Notes under the pieces: model-generated | Told to the model about the DNA's origin: nothing | The model's database searches: none | The model's input: the letters and a program-made list of their open reading frames with translations, nothing else | Shown here: positions 34,384 through 45,543 of the stretch, in pieces | How positions within the stretch are numbered: position 1 is the stretch's first letter | Layout of the letters: each line of letters starts with the position of its first letter | Translations under genes and position numbers: made by a program | Source of the DNA: Neoarius graeffei | Lineage: Eukaryota > Chordata > Actinopteri > Siluriformes > Ariidae | Length of the DNA: 64,000 nucleotides | Direction: 5' to 3' | NCBI RefSeq assembly: GCF_027579695.1 | Contig: NC_083587.1 | Location: 4,751,501 to 4,815,500, forward strand

Positions 34384-34629
34384 GTGAAGCTGTTGTTTGC
34401 ACCTCTTTAAATAATATATTTCACCTGAAGGCTGCTTTTGAGCAAGCTTGTGTATCCAAAACCGTTTGTTTCCATCAACATGGAACAAGTTCTCTTCAAG
34501 ATAGGTATGGTCCACTTCTGCAATTTTGGATCTGAGGTTTATTCCAGTACCATCACAGCTTCAATGATATTGGGCACTATAGGTCTGGATTTGGGTGCAA
34601 CATGGTGGCTCGGGGAGCATTAGAACAGT

Positions 34630-34990
34630 TGGCGGTGGCGTAGTCGTGTAGTGGTTAACGCTGTCACCTCACAGCCAGCACGTTCTGGGTTTGAGCCCAG
34701 TGGCTGATGGGGGCCTTTCTGTGTGGAGTATGCATGTTCTCCCTGTGCCTGTGTGGGTTTCCTCTGAGTGCTCTGTTTTCCCCTGAAGACATGCAGGTTA
34801 GGTTAATTGGTGGGTCTAAATTGACTGTAGGTGTGAATGGTTGTTTGTCTTTATGTGTAAGCCCTGTGATGATCTGGTGACTTGTCCAGGGTGTGCCCTG
34901 CCTCTCACCCATAGTCAGCTGGGATAGGCCCCACCTTGCTTGCGACCCTGTACAAGATAAGTGGTTACAGATAATGGATGGATGGATGGA
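34630..34990 (+). mobile_element. Mermaid/DANA-type SINE with GGATGG tail, right arm
   Basis: Head at 34634 ('ggcggtggcgtagtcgtgta'), body, then tail 'ggatggatggatgg' at about 34976. Partner of 24367-24730. The internal 126-codon frame is identical in translation in the two arms. Confidence 0.88.
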
Positions 34991-35723
34991 AAGCGTAATT
35001 GGCTGTGCCCCTAGAACCAATTCAGAGTGATAACTGCCCATCAATGTTTAACTCACTTGGTCTGCTCATATGGCGTGATGGACCATTCATTGTACCCTCT
35101 GTTGCCACATTGGATTGTGTGGGCTGGGCTGTGAATAAGATCAAGTTCTGATCAGATCCTGTGCACTTTAAATGAAAAACACCTGAGTCAGTCCCCTCAG
35201 AATGAAATAGTGGTCAACTGGTGAATTCTCACTATGAACTTTCTGGAAAAGCAGTCAGCTAATGATTGTATTATTTAGTGGTGAATAAGAGAAGAGAAAA
35301 TACAAAGAAAAAGACCGTCTATCTGTCTATCATACCCTAACAATGGCTACTACCTTCCTGGATCCTTTGGTAATTGCTATGTTTTGGAGTGGTTTTGAGT
35401 GATTCAAGCAACTAAAGATACCTTTTAGAGTTTATGAAATTAAAGTTACTTTCAAAATGAAGCACAATTAGATTAATTGAAAAAGGAGCACTGATTTTTA
35501 AGAGATTCATTAGTGCTTCTCTTTGAAGCAATCTCATGCATGTTTTTGAATTTCCTGTCCTGCAATCAGTTGAGTTATTGTATTTCAATGGCACATTCAG
35601 ATACAAGGAATCGATTGACATTTTGCAAAACAACCAGAGAATCTCTTGTTTTGGAGAACATTTCCCTCAACAGAAAAAGGTTTCCCCTGTCCTGAAAACA
35701 ACAGGACCTGTAAAGGAGGGAAT

Positions 35724-35797
35724 TGGCCAGTACAGGGATTGAACCTGTGACCTTGGTGTTATTAGCACCACACTCTAACCAACTGAGCTAACTGGCC
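35724..35797 (-). tRNA. tRNA-Ile(AAT), right arm, apparently intact
   Basis: The minus strand gives the same 74-nt gene as 23573-23646, with GGTTCAATCCC in the B box. All stems pair and the anticodon is AAT. Downstream T-runs are short, as in the left copy. Confidence 0.93.
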
Positions 35798-35989
35798 AAA
35801 GAAAAAACATGTCATGGCTGCTGAGGTGCTTCACTAACTAGTGATGAGGCGGTGACTTTCCCTTGAACAGATGTCTTTTCTCTTGATTATTGTTTTGAAG
35901 CCCTCAGTTTGACCCACTCACATATTTACACAGGGGGATGAAAATCCCAACATCCAGTCTTAAAAACATATTCTATCTACTGAGCAAAG

Positions 35990-36563
35990 TCAGCATGGAT
36001 AGCTTTAACAATGTGAAAGAAGGATGCACACCTACTTCCCTTCTTCAACATGGTGGTCCAGAAGCCACCATGTGCTCTGAAGAACCACTTCTCGCCAAGC
36101 TCGACCCAATTACTCACACTGAACAATAAAACAACATCTGCTTCTTGAAACATGCGTCAAAAGAAGGAGAAGCAGGCCAAGGATCCCATGTCAGGAAATT
36201 AGGTAGTTTTAAAAGACTGGAGCCTTGAAGATCACCGAGGGAAAGGCTTCTTCCTGTCCTGAAAACAACACATCCAATAAAGGATGGAAATGGCCGGTAC
36301 AGGGATGCTTTATGGCTGAGGACTACAGTTGACTGGCTAATTTTCAGACTGCAGTTGTCATGAACAGTTTTGCATTCAAGTTTCCATCAATGAACAGTTT
36401 ATAACATCAACAAAACAGACTCGATGTTAAAAATTTTATAATCACACTATCTGTTATCACCCAAATGAGCTTCTTCAAAAAAAGCTTCTGCTCACAGTCT
36501 GACCGTGGGCTGTGACCAGCAACCAAAATCAAGTCAGGTTGCAAGATCTTGAAAGGATTTAGG
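35990..36563. other. arm sequence with empty site of the 1.9-kb left-arm insertion
   Basis: Near 36030 the sequence 'gatgcacacctacttccc' is uninterrupted; the left arm has 1.9 kb at this point. No gene recognised. It also holds the partial tRNA-Ile duplicate near 36290-36305. Confidence 0.65.
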
Positions 36564-38504
36564 CAAGGCAAGGCAAGTTTATTTACCGTTTATAGCACAT
36601 TTCATACACAGTGGCAGTTCAATGTGCTTTACAGAGGTAAAAACAAAACAGTAAACAATAGAAAATAAAATTACATAAAATAAAGGGGGAAGAAGAGAGA
36701 AATTCAGTAAAAACAGCAGAATAAAATGGAATAAAAGTTAAATAAAGTTTAAGACATGCAAAGACTGTGAAAGTTAAGTAAAGTTTAAAACATGTAAAGA
36801 TGATGATATTTATCAATTAGCAGAAAGCATCTGAAAACAGCTTGGTCTTTAATCTAGATTTGAAGCTGCCAACAGCAGGAGCATTTGTAATGTCCTCTGG
36901 GAGTTGGTTCCATAGCTGTACTGCATAGTTGCTAAAAGCTGCTTCACCACACTTTGTTTTAACAACAGGTTTTACCAGTAATTTTTGCTGCTGCGATCTG
37001 GTAGATCTGATTGGGTTAGGCCGCTGCAACATATCAGAGAGCTAATTTGGCCCTGTACTATTTAGAGATTTGTACACCAGCAGCAATGCTTTAAAGTCAA
37101 TTCTGTAGCTTACTGGAAGCCAGTGAAGGGACCTTAGAATTGGAGTAATGTGCTCTGTTCTTTTTGTTCGTGTGAGAACCCTAGCCGCTGCATTTTGAAC
37201 CAGCTGAAGTCGTTTGATGGTATTTTTTGGCAGGCCTGTGAAAAGGCCATTGCAGTAATCAACCCTACTAGAGATGAAGGCATGTATAAGTTTTCTCCAG
37301 ATCATTTTTTTACATAAGATCTCTTAGTTTGGAAATCTTTTTTAAGTGATAAAATGATGATTTCGTGATTGCTTTCATGTGACTGTCAAAGTTTAGCTCG
37401 CTGTCAATGAAAACACCAAGATTTTTAACCATATCTTTTATTTTAATCCCCTTTGTGTCAAGAATAGTGGTAATCCTGAGTCTTTCATCTTTTTTCCCAA
37501 ATAGAATTATTTCTGTTTTATCTGTGTTCAGCTGGAGAAAATTTTGTGACATCCAGTTTTTGATTTGGTCGATACACTGGTAGAGACATTCAAGGGGGGC
37601 ATAATCATTAGGTGATAGAGAAAAATAAATTTAGGTGTCATCTGCATTGCAGTGATACAAAATTGAGTTGTTCTTGATAATTTGTCCAAGTGGGAGCATA
37701 TAAAGGTTGAATAGTAATGGTCCAAGGATCGACCCCTGGGGGACACCACAGGTCAAGGACATTGATGTTGAGGTACAATTTCCCATGGTAACAAAGAAGC
37801 TTCTATCTTTTAAGTATGATTTTAACCAATTGATAACTTTACCAGTCAACCCAACCCAGTGTTCAAGTCTATATAGCGGTATGTTGTGATCAACAGTATC
37901 AAAAGCTGCAGTGAGGTCCAGTAACACCAGGACCAATGTTTTGCCTGCATCAGTATTAAGACGTATGACATTTGTAACTTTAATCAGCGCTGTTTCAGTG
38001 CTATGATTGGCATGAAATCCTGACTGAAAGTTATCAAAACAGCTGTTTGATATCAAGAAGGCAGTTAATTGATTGAAGACAATTTTTTCAAGGATTTTCC
38101 CGATGAATGGTAGATTTGATATTGGCCTGTAGTTGTTCAAAACTGAAGCATCTAGATTATTCTTTTTAAGTAGGGGCTTTACAACAGCTTTTTTCAGGGA
38201 CGCAGGAAAAATGCCAGTCTCTAGGGATGTATTTATGATCTGAAGCACATCTGTAATTATAAGATGAAGAACAGACTTAAAAAAGTTGGTGGGCAGAATG
38301 TCCAATTCAGATGTTGAAGAACTGAAATTTTGTACAGTTTTTTCAAGAGTCTCAAAATCAATCAAACAAAATTCTGACATTGTGATGAAATTATCTGTCT
38401 GTGTCACTGGTGATTGCAGTTTTTCAGTTATTTGCAACTGAGATATATTATGAGCAATATTCTGCCATATTTTATCAATTTTACCCTTGAAGAAGGATAC
38501 AAAC
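36564..38504 (-). mobile_element. L2-like LINE with CAAGG tail, right arm only
   Basis: The 3' end is the CAAGG repeat at 36564. The 5' end is truncated at 38504. The left arm reads through the site (20885-20912). Only a 3-bp duplication (AGG at 36561-36563 and 38505-38507) is visible. Same family as the fragment at 10724-11369. Confidence 0.88.
36817..38504 (-). pseudogene. L2-like LINE RT protein, broken
   Basis: Frame 37631-38504 gives 'LKKNNLDASVLNNYRPISNL', 'HSTETALIKVTNVIRL', 'LVLLDLTAAFDTVDH', 'GVPQGSILGPLLFNLYM' and 'YHCNADDT', where the usual YADD is NADD. Later frames give 'QLNTDKTEIILFGKKDE', 'SRVDYCNGLFTGLPKNTIKR' and 'WNQLPEDITNAPAVGSF'. Shifts separate the frames near 37630, 37545, 37308 and 37040. 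No endonuclease domain remains. Confidence 0.88.
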
Positions 38505-38649
38505 AGGTGCAAAGTTGCACTTAATAAGTATAAACTGCCTTGGGATGAGCAGAGAAAATGTAATCATGACGAAATGTTTCATGATTTCATCAGCAGATGA
38601 TCATTTGCAGATGGATCTTTGACTTTCTGACAGGCAGATAATCGGACAG

Positions 38650-38964
38650 GTGGTGATAATCGGTAGCCACACTTCCTCCTCACTGATCCTGAACACAGAC
38701 GCGCCACTGGGCTGTGTGCTCAGTCCCCTCATGTACTCCTTGTTCGCCCACGACTGTACTGCTAAATACAGCACCAACATCATCAACAAGTTTACTGATG
38801 GCACAACCATCTTGGGCCTCCTTACGGACAACGATGAGACAGCATGCAGAGAGGAAGTGAAGGCGTTAGCCAGCTGGTGCCAGGACAACCACCTCTCTCT
38901 CAACATCAGGAAAACTAAGGAGATGATAGTGGACTACAGGAGACAGCAAGGGAGGACACACTAG
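38650..38964 (+). pseudogene. LINE RT palm fragment, right arm
   Basis: Partner of 20427-20741. The catalytic box reads 'FTDGTTILGL', so it shares the Asp-to-Gly change and has a further Ala-to-Thr change. Confidence 0.85.
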
Positions 38965-39092
38965 CCCATCTAGTCTTAGACATTTTTAGGGTATCATTTG
39001 TGACAAAATCACAGACAGATGGTCTTCTTCTTTGTATCTTCTCTTCTCTTATTCACCACGAATAAAAATAATAGTAATAAAAAAGCCCCAAG

Positions 39093-39845
39093 ACAAGGAA
39101 TGACACTTTCAGCCTTGACTTTGCTCCATTTTGGAAACCGCTCAGGGATTAATGCATTGGACCTGAAATGCACTGGGGTTCTTTTCAGTGCAAGTTGAAG
39201 CCTGCCTTCATGGTGTAAGCTGGTGGTGTCAACTGACCCTTTTATAGTGTTTGCCAATTAATTTCACTAAGGGTGTCATCTATTTCATTTACGTTACAGA
39301 ACTTTGAAAATGAGAATGCTGTCAGATTTGTGGAAATCCCTGATTCACAAATGTGGTCCCAGAATATGTTCGGTGCAGTAGATTTGATATTGTTTCCTCA
39401 TCAAACGCATGCACTTCCCCCAGAACTGCTGGTAATTAGCAGAAGAATAGAATGAGGTGTGTCTGGAGAAGAGAAAATAAAATAGAGGGCAGCATAAGTT
39501 GCTCGGAAACCATCCATGAAGGCGGAAAACCCTTTTGCCTTCTTACACTCACAGCTAATATACCCTCCCCATGAGGGAATCAAACCCTGGTCTTCCGCCT
39601 GACAGGTAGAGATACTGGCCACTATACTAACGAGGACAAAGGTCGCCACCTTGTATAGATCATGGACAGTTCCGAAAAAATAAAAAATAAAAAATCCAAG
39701 ACAAGGAATGACCCTTTCGGCCTTGACTTTGCTCCATTTTGGCAATCAGTCAGGGATTAATGCATTGGACCTGAAATGCACTGAGGTTCTTTTCAGTGCA
39801 AGTTGAAGCCTGCCTTCAAGTTGTTAGCTGGTGGTGTCAACTGAT
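39093..39845 (-). repeat. pair of 150-bp direct repeats around tRNA-Asp, right arm
   Basis: Mirror of 19551-20303. Each unit contains 'caatgcattggacctgaaat'-like text in this orientation, with tRNA-Asp between them. Confidence 0.75.
39565..39636 (-). tRNA. tRNA-Asp(GTC), right arm
   Basis: 72 nt on the minus strand, TCCTCGTTAGTATAGTGG to ATGGGGAG. Anticodon GTC in loop CTGTCAG. One mismatch in the anticodon stem (A-C) and one in the T-stem. Box B GGTTTGATTCC is good. Partner of 19755-19826. Confidence 0.82.
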
Positions 39846-39999
39846 GTTCGGTGCAGGAGATTTTATATTGTGTCTTTATTGACAGTTTGTCCCTGCTCAG
39901 AGAAATGCTGAAGATTGATTACTAAATTAAATAATAATGGGTCTTTTAGACAGTGCAGCGTGTCGTTCTGCGTGGCTCTTGACTCCCATCATGGACCCC

Positions 40000-40321
40000 A
40001 AACACTTCGGCACTGGCTAAAAAAGGTCTTCAGAGGCTCCATTTCCTGAGGACTCTGAGGAAAGCAAAACTGCCTCAACAGCTGCTGATGAGCTTCTCCA
40101 GGTGCACAATAGAGTCACTGATCACGCACTGCATCACTCGGGCTGCACCTTGGAAGATAAGAAGACACTGCAGCGCATCATAAAAACAGCTCAGCGGATC
40201 ACAGGCACTCCACTTCCATCACTGGTAGAAATCCATCACTCCCGGTGCACTCGCAGAGCCAAAAACATTATCAAGGACCCAACCCATCCTGGACACGGAC
40301 TCTTTACCCCCTGGAAAGCCG
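40000..40321 (+). pseudogene. LINE RT protein C-terminal fragment, right arm, cut by a deletion
   Basis: Gives 'RVTDHALHHSGCTLEDKKTL' and 'KNIIKDPTHPGHGLFTPWKA' then jumps at about 40318 to the first bases of the SINE and its target site. The left arm has about 560 bp more at this point (18511-19072). Confidence 0.78.
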
Positions 40322-40329
40322 CCCCTCTG

Positions 40330-42191
40330 TATATTCTGTGCTGTGTATTATTATATCAACACTAGTGCAATAACATACTAGTACAATATTCCTCTATGTG
40401 CAATACTCATGCACTTTATCATATACATAATCTTACTCCTTCATTTGTACATATTACCTCAATAATTCTGAACATCAGCACTATTTAATTTCTCCTAGGT
40501 TTGGTGAGAAAAGCAAATGCTAAACATCTTTTGCAATGCTCAGCTGTAAGTGTAGAGGTACAGTTTTGGTTTACCTATGGTATTTTGGTCAAAACAGAGT
40601 GTACATGTATATACATTTACTGTAACACAGATTTGAAAAACGATAGGCTTTAACACACCATTTATTGTTTATAGAAGATAAAAGACCTGGGAGTAGACAG
40701 TGCTGAGTGTGTTCATTGGAGCACTCGCTTTATTTTGACAGATGGGTTTGATGTTTCGCATGTTGGCTTATTTTGCCCAACTGGTGAAATGAATAAGATT
40801 TCCCTGTAAATGAAACTTGGAGTGTAAGAATGAGGTTAGTGTTGGTGAAAATGCAGCTAATTTAGAACTTTATAGATTCTGTATTAAATTTTGCATTTGA
40901 GAGAGCTGATAAAGTAAGGTCTGATATTTGTTATTGCATTCCTTTCTGTGCTGCTGCTGGTAACTTAAAGAAGTAAGTGGCATTTTAACAACGCTGGGTC
41001 ATTTTACCTCAGTGAAAAGAGTTATGCATTTCACCTGGCAGCTTGAGTTACTTTAACAAGGCCATTAATTTAAATTTACGTAATGGTTGGATTCTTATTT
41101 CAACCCAATAGTTTTTATTATATTGAGTGCAATGCTGGGTTAAACTTACCAAATCAATTACTTGTTGTTTTTTTATTGGCTCCTTGTTGTCCTTAATTAG
41201 TCATTAGCCGAATCATTGTTTATTCATTGTTAATCATGGCTAATCTTTAATGATAAATTATTGTTGGTCACTATTAAATTAAACGTGTTCAATCTGTAAG
41301 TGTTTACAGCTATATTGGATATACAGCTATACTGGCCTGTGCCAAATACTCTCATGATCTGACCAAATTGTGCAAGACATTACTTTCATTGTACCAGAAT
41401 TTTTTTTCCCTCTCCTTTATTATTATCCAAATAAAACACGTCTTATTGTGATTTCCTATAGACCCTTTGTGCACAACCTGATGCATCACGTGATAATTTC
41501 ACCTGGGTGAAAAACAAACACAGTCTTTTGTGCAAGCAAGGCCTGGTCTGTCTTCAATATGGTTCACTTTTGCATTTTTTTTGGGTTGTTCAAATCGTTC
41601 AAATCAAGAAATAGATAAAAAGGTTTATCATATGCCTGCTATCAAGAAAAATGTGAAAGAGAAGCAAATGCTTCAAGAACAATGAAGAAATGAGTGGTTA
41701 AAAAGAATGTGACAAGAGGATCTAAGCCTAAAAAATCCAGAAAAGTTTGTGAATACCCACATTTGAAGCGAGCATTTTATTTCAGGTAAGAACTTGGATT
41801 AAAAATAAATAAATAAAAATAGAAAGTTGTAAATCAGTATGGAAGAGTTTGCATAAGAATCTCATTTTATTTCTGTTCACATTCAGGTTAGCTTCTTCAT
41901 GAAAGTGTTCAAATTTCTTAAATGTGAACCAGTTTCCTTATTCGACAAGGAAAACACAGATTGGGCAACAAGTGAACAACTCTTTCAAAAATTCACTTTT
42001 GTTTGATTGTACTGATATAGTGCTTTGAGCGATGAATTGACATAAATGCAACACCAACAATTCAAGAGTTCCAGCAATGACCACATTCAGATTCTGTTAA
42101 GGTAATGGTCATACGCGTCCTGTCTTTCATTAGCGATGTGATTTGCTGAACATTTTGCTCATTTTGAGCATTTGTTTGACATTTGAGCATT
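40330..42191. other. non-coding tract shared by both arms
   Basis: Mirror of 16627-18491. No reading frame or RNA gene that I can support. Confidence 0.6.
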
Positions 42192-42193
42192 TA

Positions 42194-43783
42194 CAGTGCC
42201 TTGCAAAAGTATTCATACCCCTTGAACTTTTTCACATTTTTCCACCTTACAACCACGAACTTAAAAGTTTTTTTATTGAGATTTTATGTGATAGACCAAC
42301 ACAGAGTAGCACATAATTGTAAAATTCAACGAAAATGATAAATGGTCTTAAAAATTTTAAACAAATAAAAATCCAAAAAATGTGGTGTGCTTTAGTATTC
42401 AGCCCCCTTTACTCTGATACCTCTAAATACAATCCAGTGCAATCAATTGCCTTCAGAAGTCATCTAATTAGTTGATAGAGTCCTACTGTGTGTAATTTAC
42501 TCTCAGCATAAATACACTTGTTCTGTGAAGGCCTCAGTGGTTTGTTGGAGAACATTGAAGAACAAACAGCATCATGAAGACCAAAGAACTCACCAGACAA
42601 GTCAGGGATAAAGTTCTGGAAAAGTTTAAAGCAGGGTTAGGTTATAAAAAAAAATATCCCAAGCTCTGAACATCTCAAGAAGCACTGTTCAATCGATCAT
42701 TCAAAAATGAAAAAAGTATGGCACAACTGCAAACCTACCAAGACATGGCTGTCCACCTAAACTGACAGAGCAAGCAAGGGTCAGAGAAGCAGCCAAGAGG
42801 CCCATGATCACTCTGGAGGAGCTGCAGAAATCCACAGCTCAGGTGGGAGAATCTGTGCACAGGACAACTATAAGTCATACACTCCACAAATCTGGCCTTT
42901 GTGGAAGAGTGGCAAGAAGAAAGCTATTGTTGAAAGCCAGGCATAAGAAGCCATGTAGAGGACACAGCAAACATGTGGAAGAAGGTGCTTTGGTCAGGTG
43001 AGACCAAAGTTGAACTTTTTGGCCTAAATGCAAAGCGCTGTGTGTGTGGTGGAAAACTAACACTGCTCATCACCCTGAACCCACCGTCCCCACTGTGAAA
43101 CATGGTGGTAGCAGCATCATGCTATGGGGATGCTTTTCTTCAGCAGGGACAGGGAAGCTGGTCAGAGTTGATGGGAAGATGGATGGAGCTAAATACAGGG
43201 CAATCTTGGAAGAAAACCTGTTGGAGGCTGCAAAAGTCTTGAGATTGGGAAGGAGATTCACCTTCCTGCAAGACAATGACCCTAAACATACAGCCAAAGC
43301 TACAATGGAATGGTTTAGATCAAAGAATATTCATGTGTTAGAATGGCCCAGTCAAAGTCCAGACCTAAATTCCATTGAGCATCTGTGGCAAGACTTGAAA
43401 ATTGCTGTTCACAGACGCTCTCCATCCAATCTGGCTGAGCTTGAGCTATTTTGCAAAGAAGAATGGGCAAAAATTTCAGTGTCTAGATGTGCAAAGCTGG
43501 TAGAGACATACCACAAAAGACTTGCAGCTGTAATTGCAGCAAAAGGTGGCTCTACAAAGTATTGACACAGGGGGCCTGAATACTAATGCACATTACATTT
43601 TTAAGATTTTTATTTGTTTAAAATTTTGAAGACCATTTATCATTTTCGTTTCACTTCACAATTATGTGCTATTCTGTGTTGGTATCTCACATAAAGTCTC
43701 AATAAAAAACCTTTAAGTTCGTGGTTGTAAGGTGGAAAAATGTGAAAAAGTTCAAGGGGTATGAATATTTTTGCAAGACACTG
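42194..43783 (+). mobile_element. Tc1/mariner-type transposon, right-arm copy
   Basis: Terminal repeats CAGTGCCTTGCAAAAGTATT at both ends, TA at 42192-42193 and 43784-43785, about 1.59 kb. Partner of 14768-16624, without the SINE. Confidence 0.93.
42574..43565 (+). pseudogene. Tc1-like transposase, right-arm copy
   Basis: Starts 'MKTKELTRQVRDKVLEKF' and ends 'AAKGGSTKY'. A frameshift in an A-run near 42640, a stop near 42710 and further breaks near 43000-43040 interrupt it. At the first catalytic position the sequence reads 'LWSGETKVEL', Gly in place of Asp. The second ('FLQDNDPKHTAKA') and the Glu ('DLNSIEHLW') are kept. Confidence 0.9.
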
Positions 43784-43916
43784 TACAAGACAGTATGTTC
43801 CTTTAGGAATATGCAGATTGGTGTGTGAGAAAATGACCCTGTGGCACTCTGAACTAACATAGCTTGATATCTATATCATTGTCCTCCGTCCGTCTTAAAG
43901 AAACGATGGGTTTCGG

Positions 43917-45262
43917 TCATGGTCGGCATCTTCTTTGGTGGCTGAACAAGCCAATTCTAGAGTGGCAGTCTCTGCCACATCCTGCACAACTGATTGTGGT
44001 GGTGTTGGCAGAAGGTGCCTTCTGTTGCCATTGGTCCCTGAGTTGGGATCTGGTAGCTTCAGCTTCCTTCACCCCTGCTTTGACAATGTGTCTCCATGCT
44101 GACTGGTCAATCATTGTTTCCTCCCATGAGTTTACGTCGATGTTAGCCGACTTAAGATCTCTCTTGCACACATCTCTGTACCTCAGGTGCGGGTGACCAG
44201 TTGGACATGAACCGCATTCAAGCTGGCTGCATAGGAGATCTTTCAGAATACGTCCTTTCCCCATACAGCGAACATGTCCAAGCCATCTCAGGCAGCATTC
44301 ACTGATCATTGCAAATAAGGTCCAGGAACTGGACCTCTCAAGAACATCAGTTTTTGTTACCTTGTCCTGCCATTTAATTCCTAGGATACTGCGAAGACAC
44401 CGCATGTGAAAGGCATTGAGCTTTGCCTCTTGTTTGGCATATGTCGTCCATGTTTCACTGCCATAGAGGAGAGTACTTAGCACACAGGCCTGGTACACCT
44501 TTAGCTTGGTGTTTATTGTCAGGTTTTTTTTCCCCAAACTCTTTTGTTGAGTTTGCTCATAATGGAGGCTGCTTTGCCAATTCTTGTGTTTATTTCAGCA
44601 TCCAGAGAAGAGTTGTTTGTGACAGTGGATCCCAGGTATGTGAATCGATCAGTCACAGCAAGCAAAGAGCCGTTGATCGATATTACCAGAGGGCTTGGAG
44701 CATCTTGGGCCATCACCTCAGTCTTCTTTATGCTGATTGTTAAGGCAAACTCTTTACAGGCATTTGAGAACCTGTCCATCAGGCGTTGGAGTCCATCAGG
44801 TGTATGACTCGCAAGGGCTGCGTCATCGGCAAATAGTAGCTCCTTAAGGATCACGCGTGTTACCTTTGTTTTGGCGCGTAAGCGGGCCAGGTTGTAAAGT
44901 TTGCCATCATGGCGGGTGTGGATGTAGACCCCATCGTCGGAGGACTGGAAGGCATACATCAAGAGCAGTGAGAAAAAGATCCCGAACAGCGTTGGGGCAA
45001 GTACACAGCCCTGTTTAACTCCACTGAGAATCGGGAAAGGCTTGGAGGTACTACCCTCAAAGCTGGCAATGCTTTTCATGTTGCTGTGGAAGGACTTGAT
45101 TATGCTGAGCAGCTTTGGTGGGCAATCTGTCTTCTCAAGTAGCCTGAACCATCCGCTATGGCTTACGAGATCAAAAGCCTTTGTGAGGTCGACAAAAGCA
45201 AGGTAGAGGGGTTTCCGCTGCTCCCGACACTTTTCCTGTAACTGTCTCACTGAGAATACCAT
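43917..45262 (-). pseudogene. LINE reverse transcriptase and C-terminus (right arm)
   Basis: Two frames: 44519-45262 with 'FVDLTKAFD', 'GVKQGCVLAPTLF' and catalytic 'LFADDAALA', and 43917-44537 with 'LSTLLYGSETWTTYAKQEAK', 'RCLRSILGIKWQDKVTKTD' and the final 'CAGCGRDCHSRIGLFSHQRR' motif. A shift joins them near 44525. The stop that cuts the left copy at 13669 is absent here. Confidence 0.9.
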
Positions 45263-45543
45263 GTTGATAGTGGAGCGCCCTGCTCTGAACCCACACTCTG
45301 CCTCTGGTTACACACGATCGGCTAGTACCTGTAGTCTGACAAGAACCACATGAGCGAAGACCTTCCCAACTACGTTGAGAACCGAAATCCCACGATAGTT
45401 GTTGCAATCGGTTCTATCCCCTTTGTTTTTATACAAAGTCACAATATTGGCATCCCGCATGCTCTGTGGCACGTCACCTTTGTTCCAGCATAAGCAAAGA
45501 AGTTCATAAAGGTGTGGGAGAAGCGCTGGTTTTCCTTCCTTAA

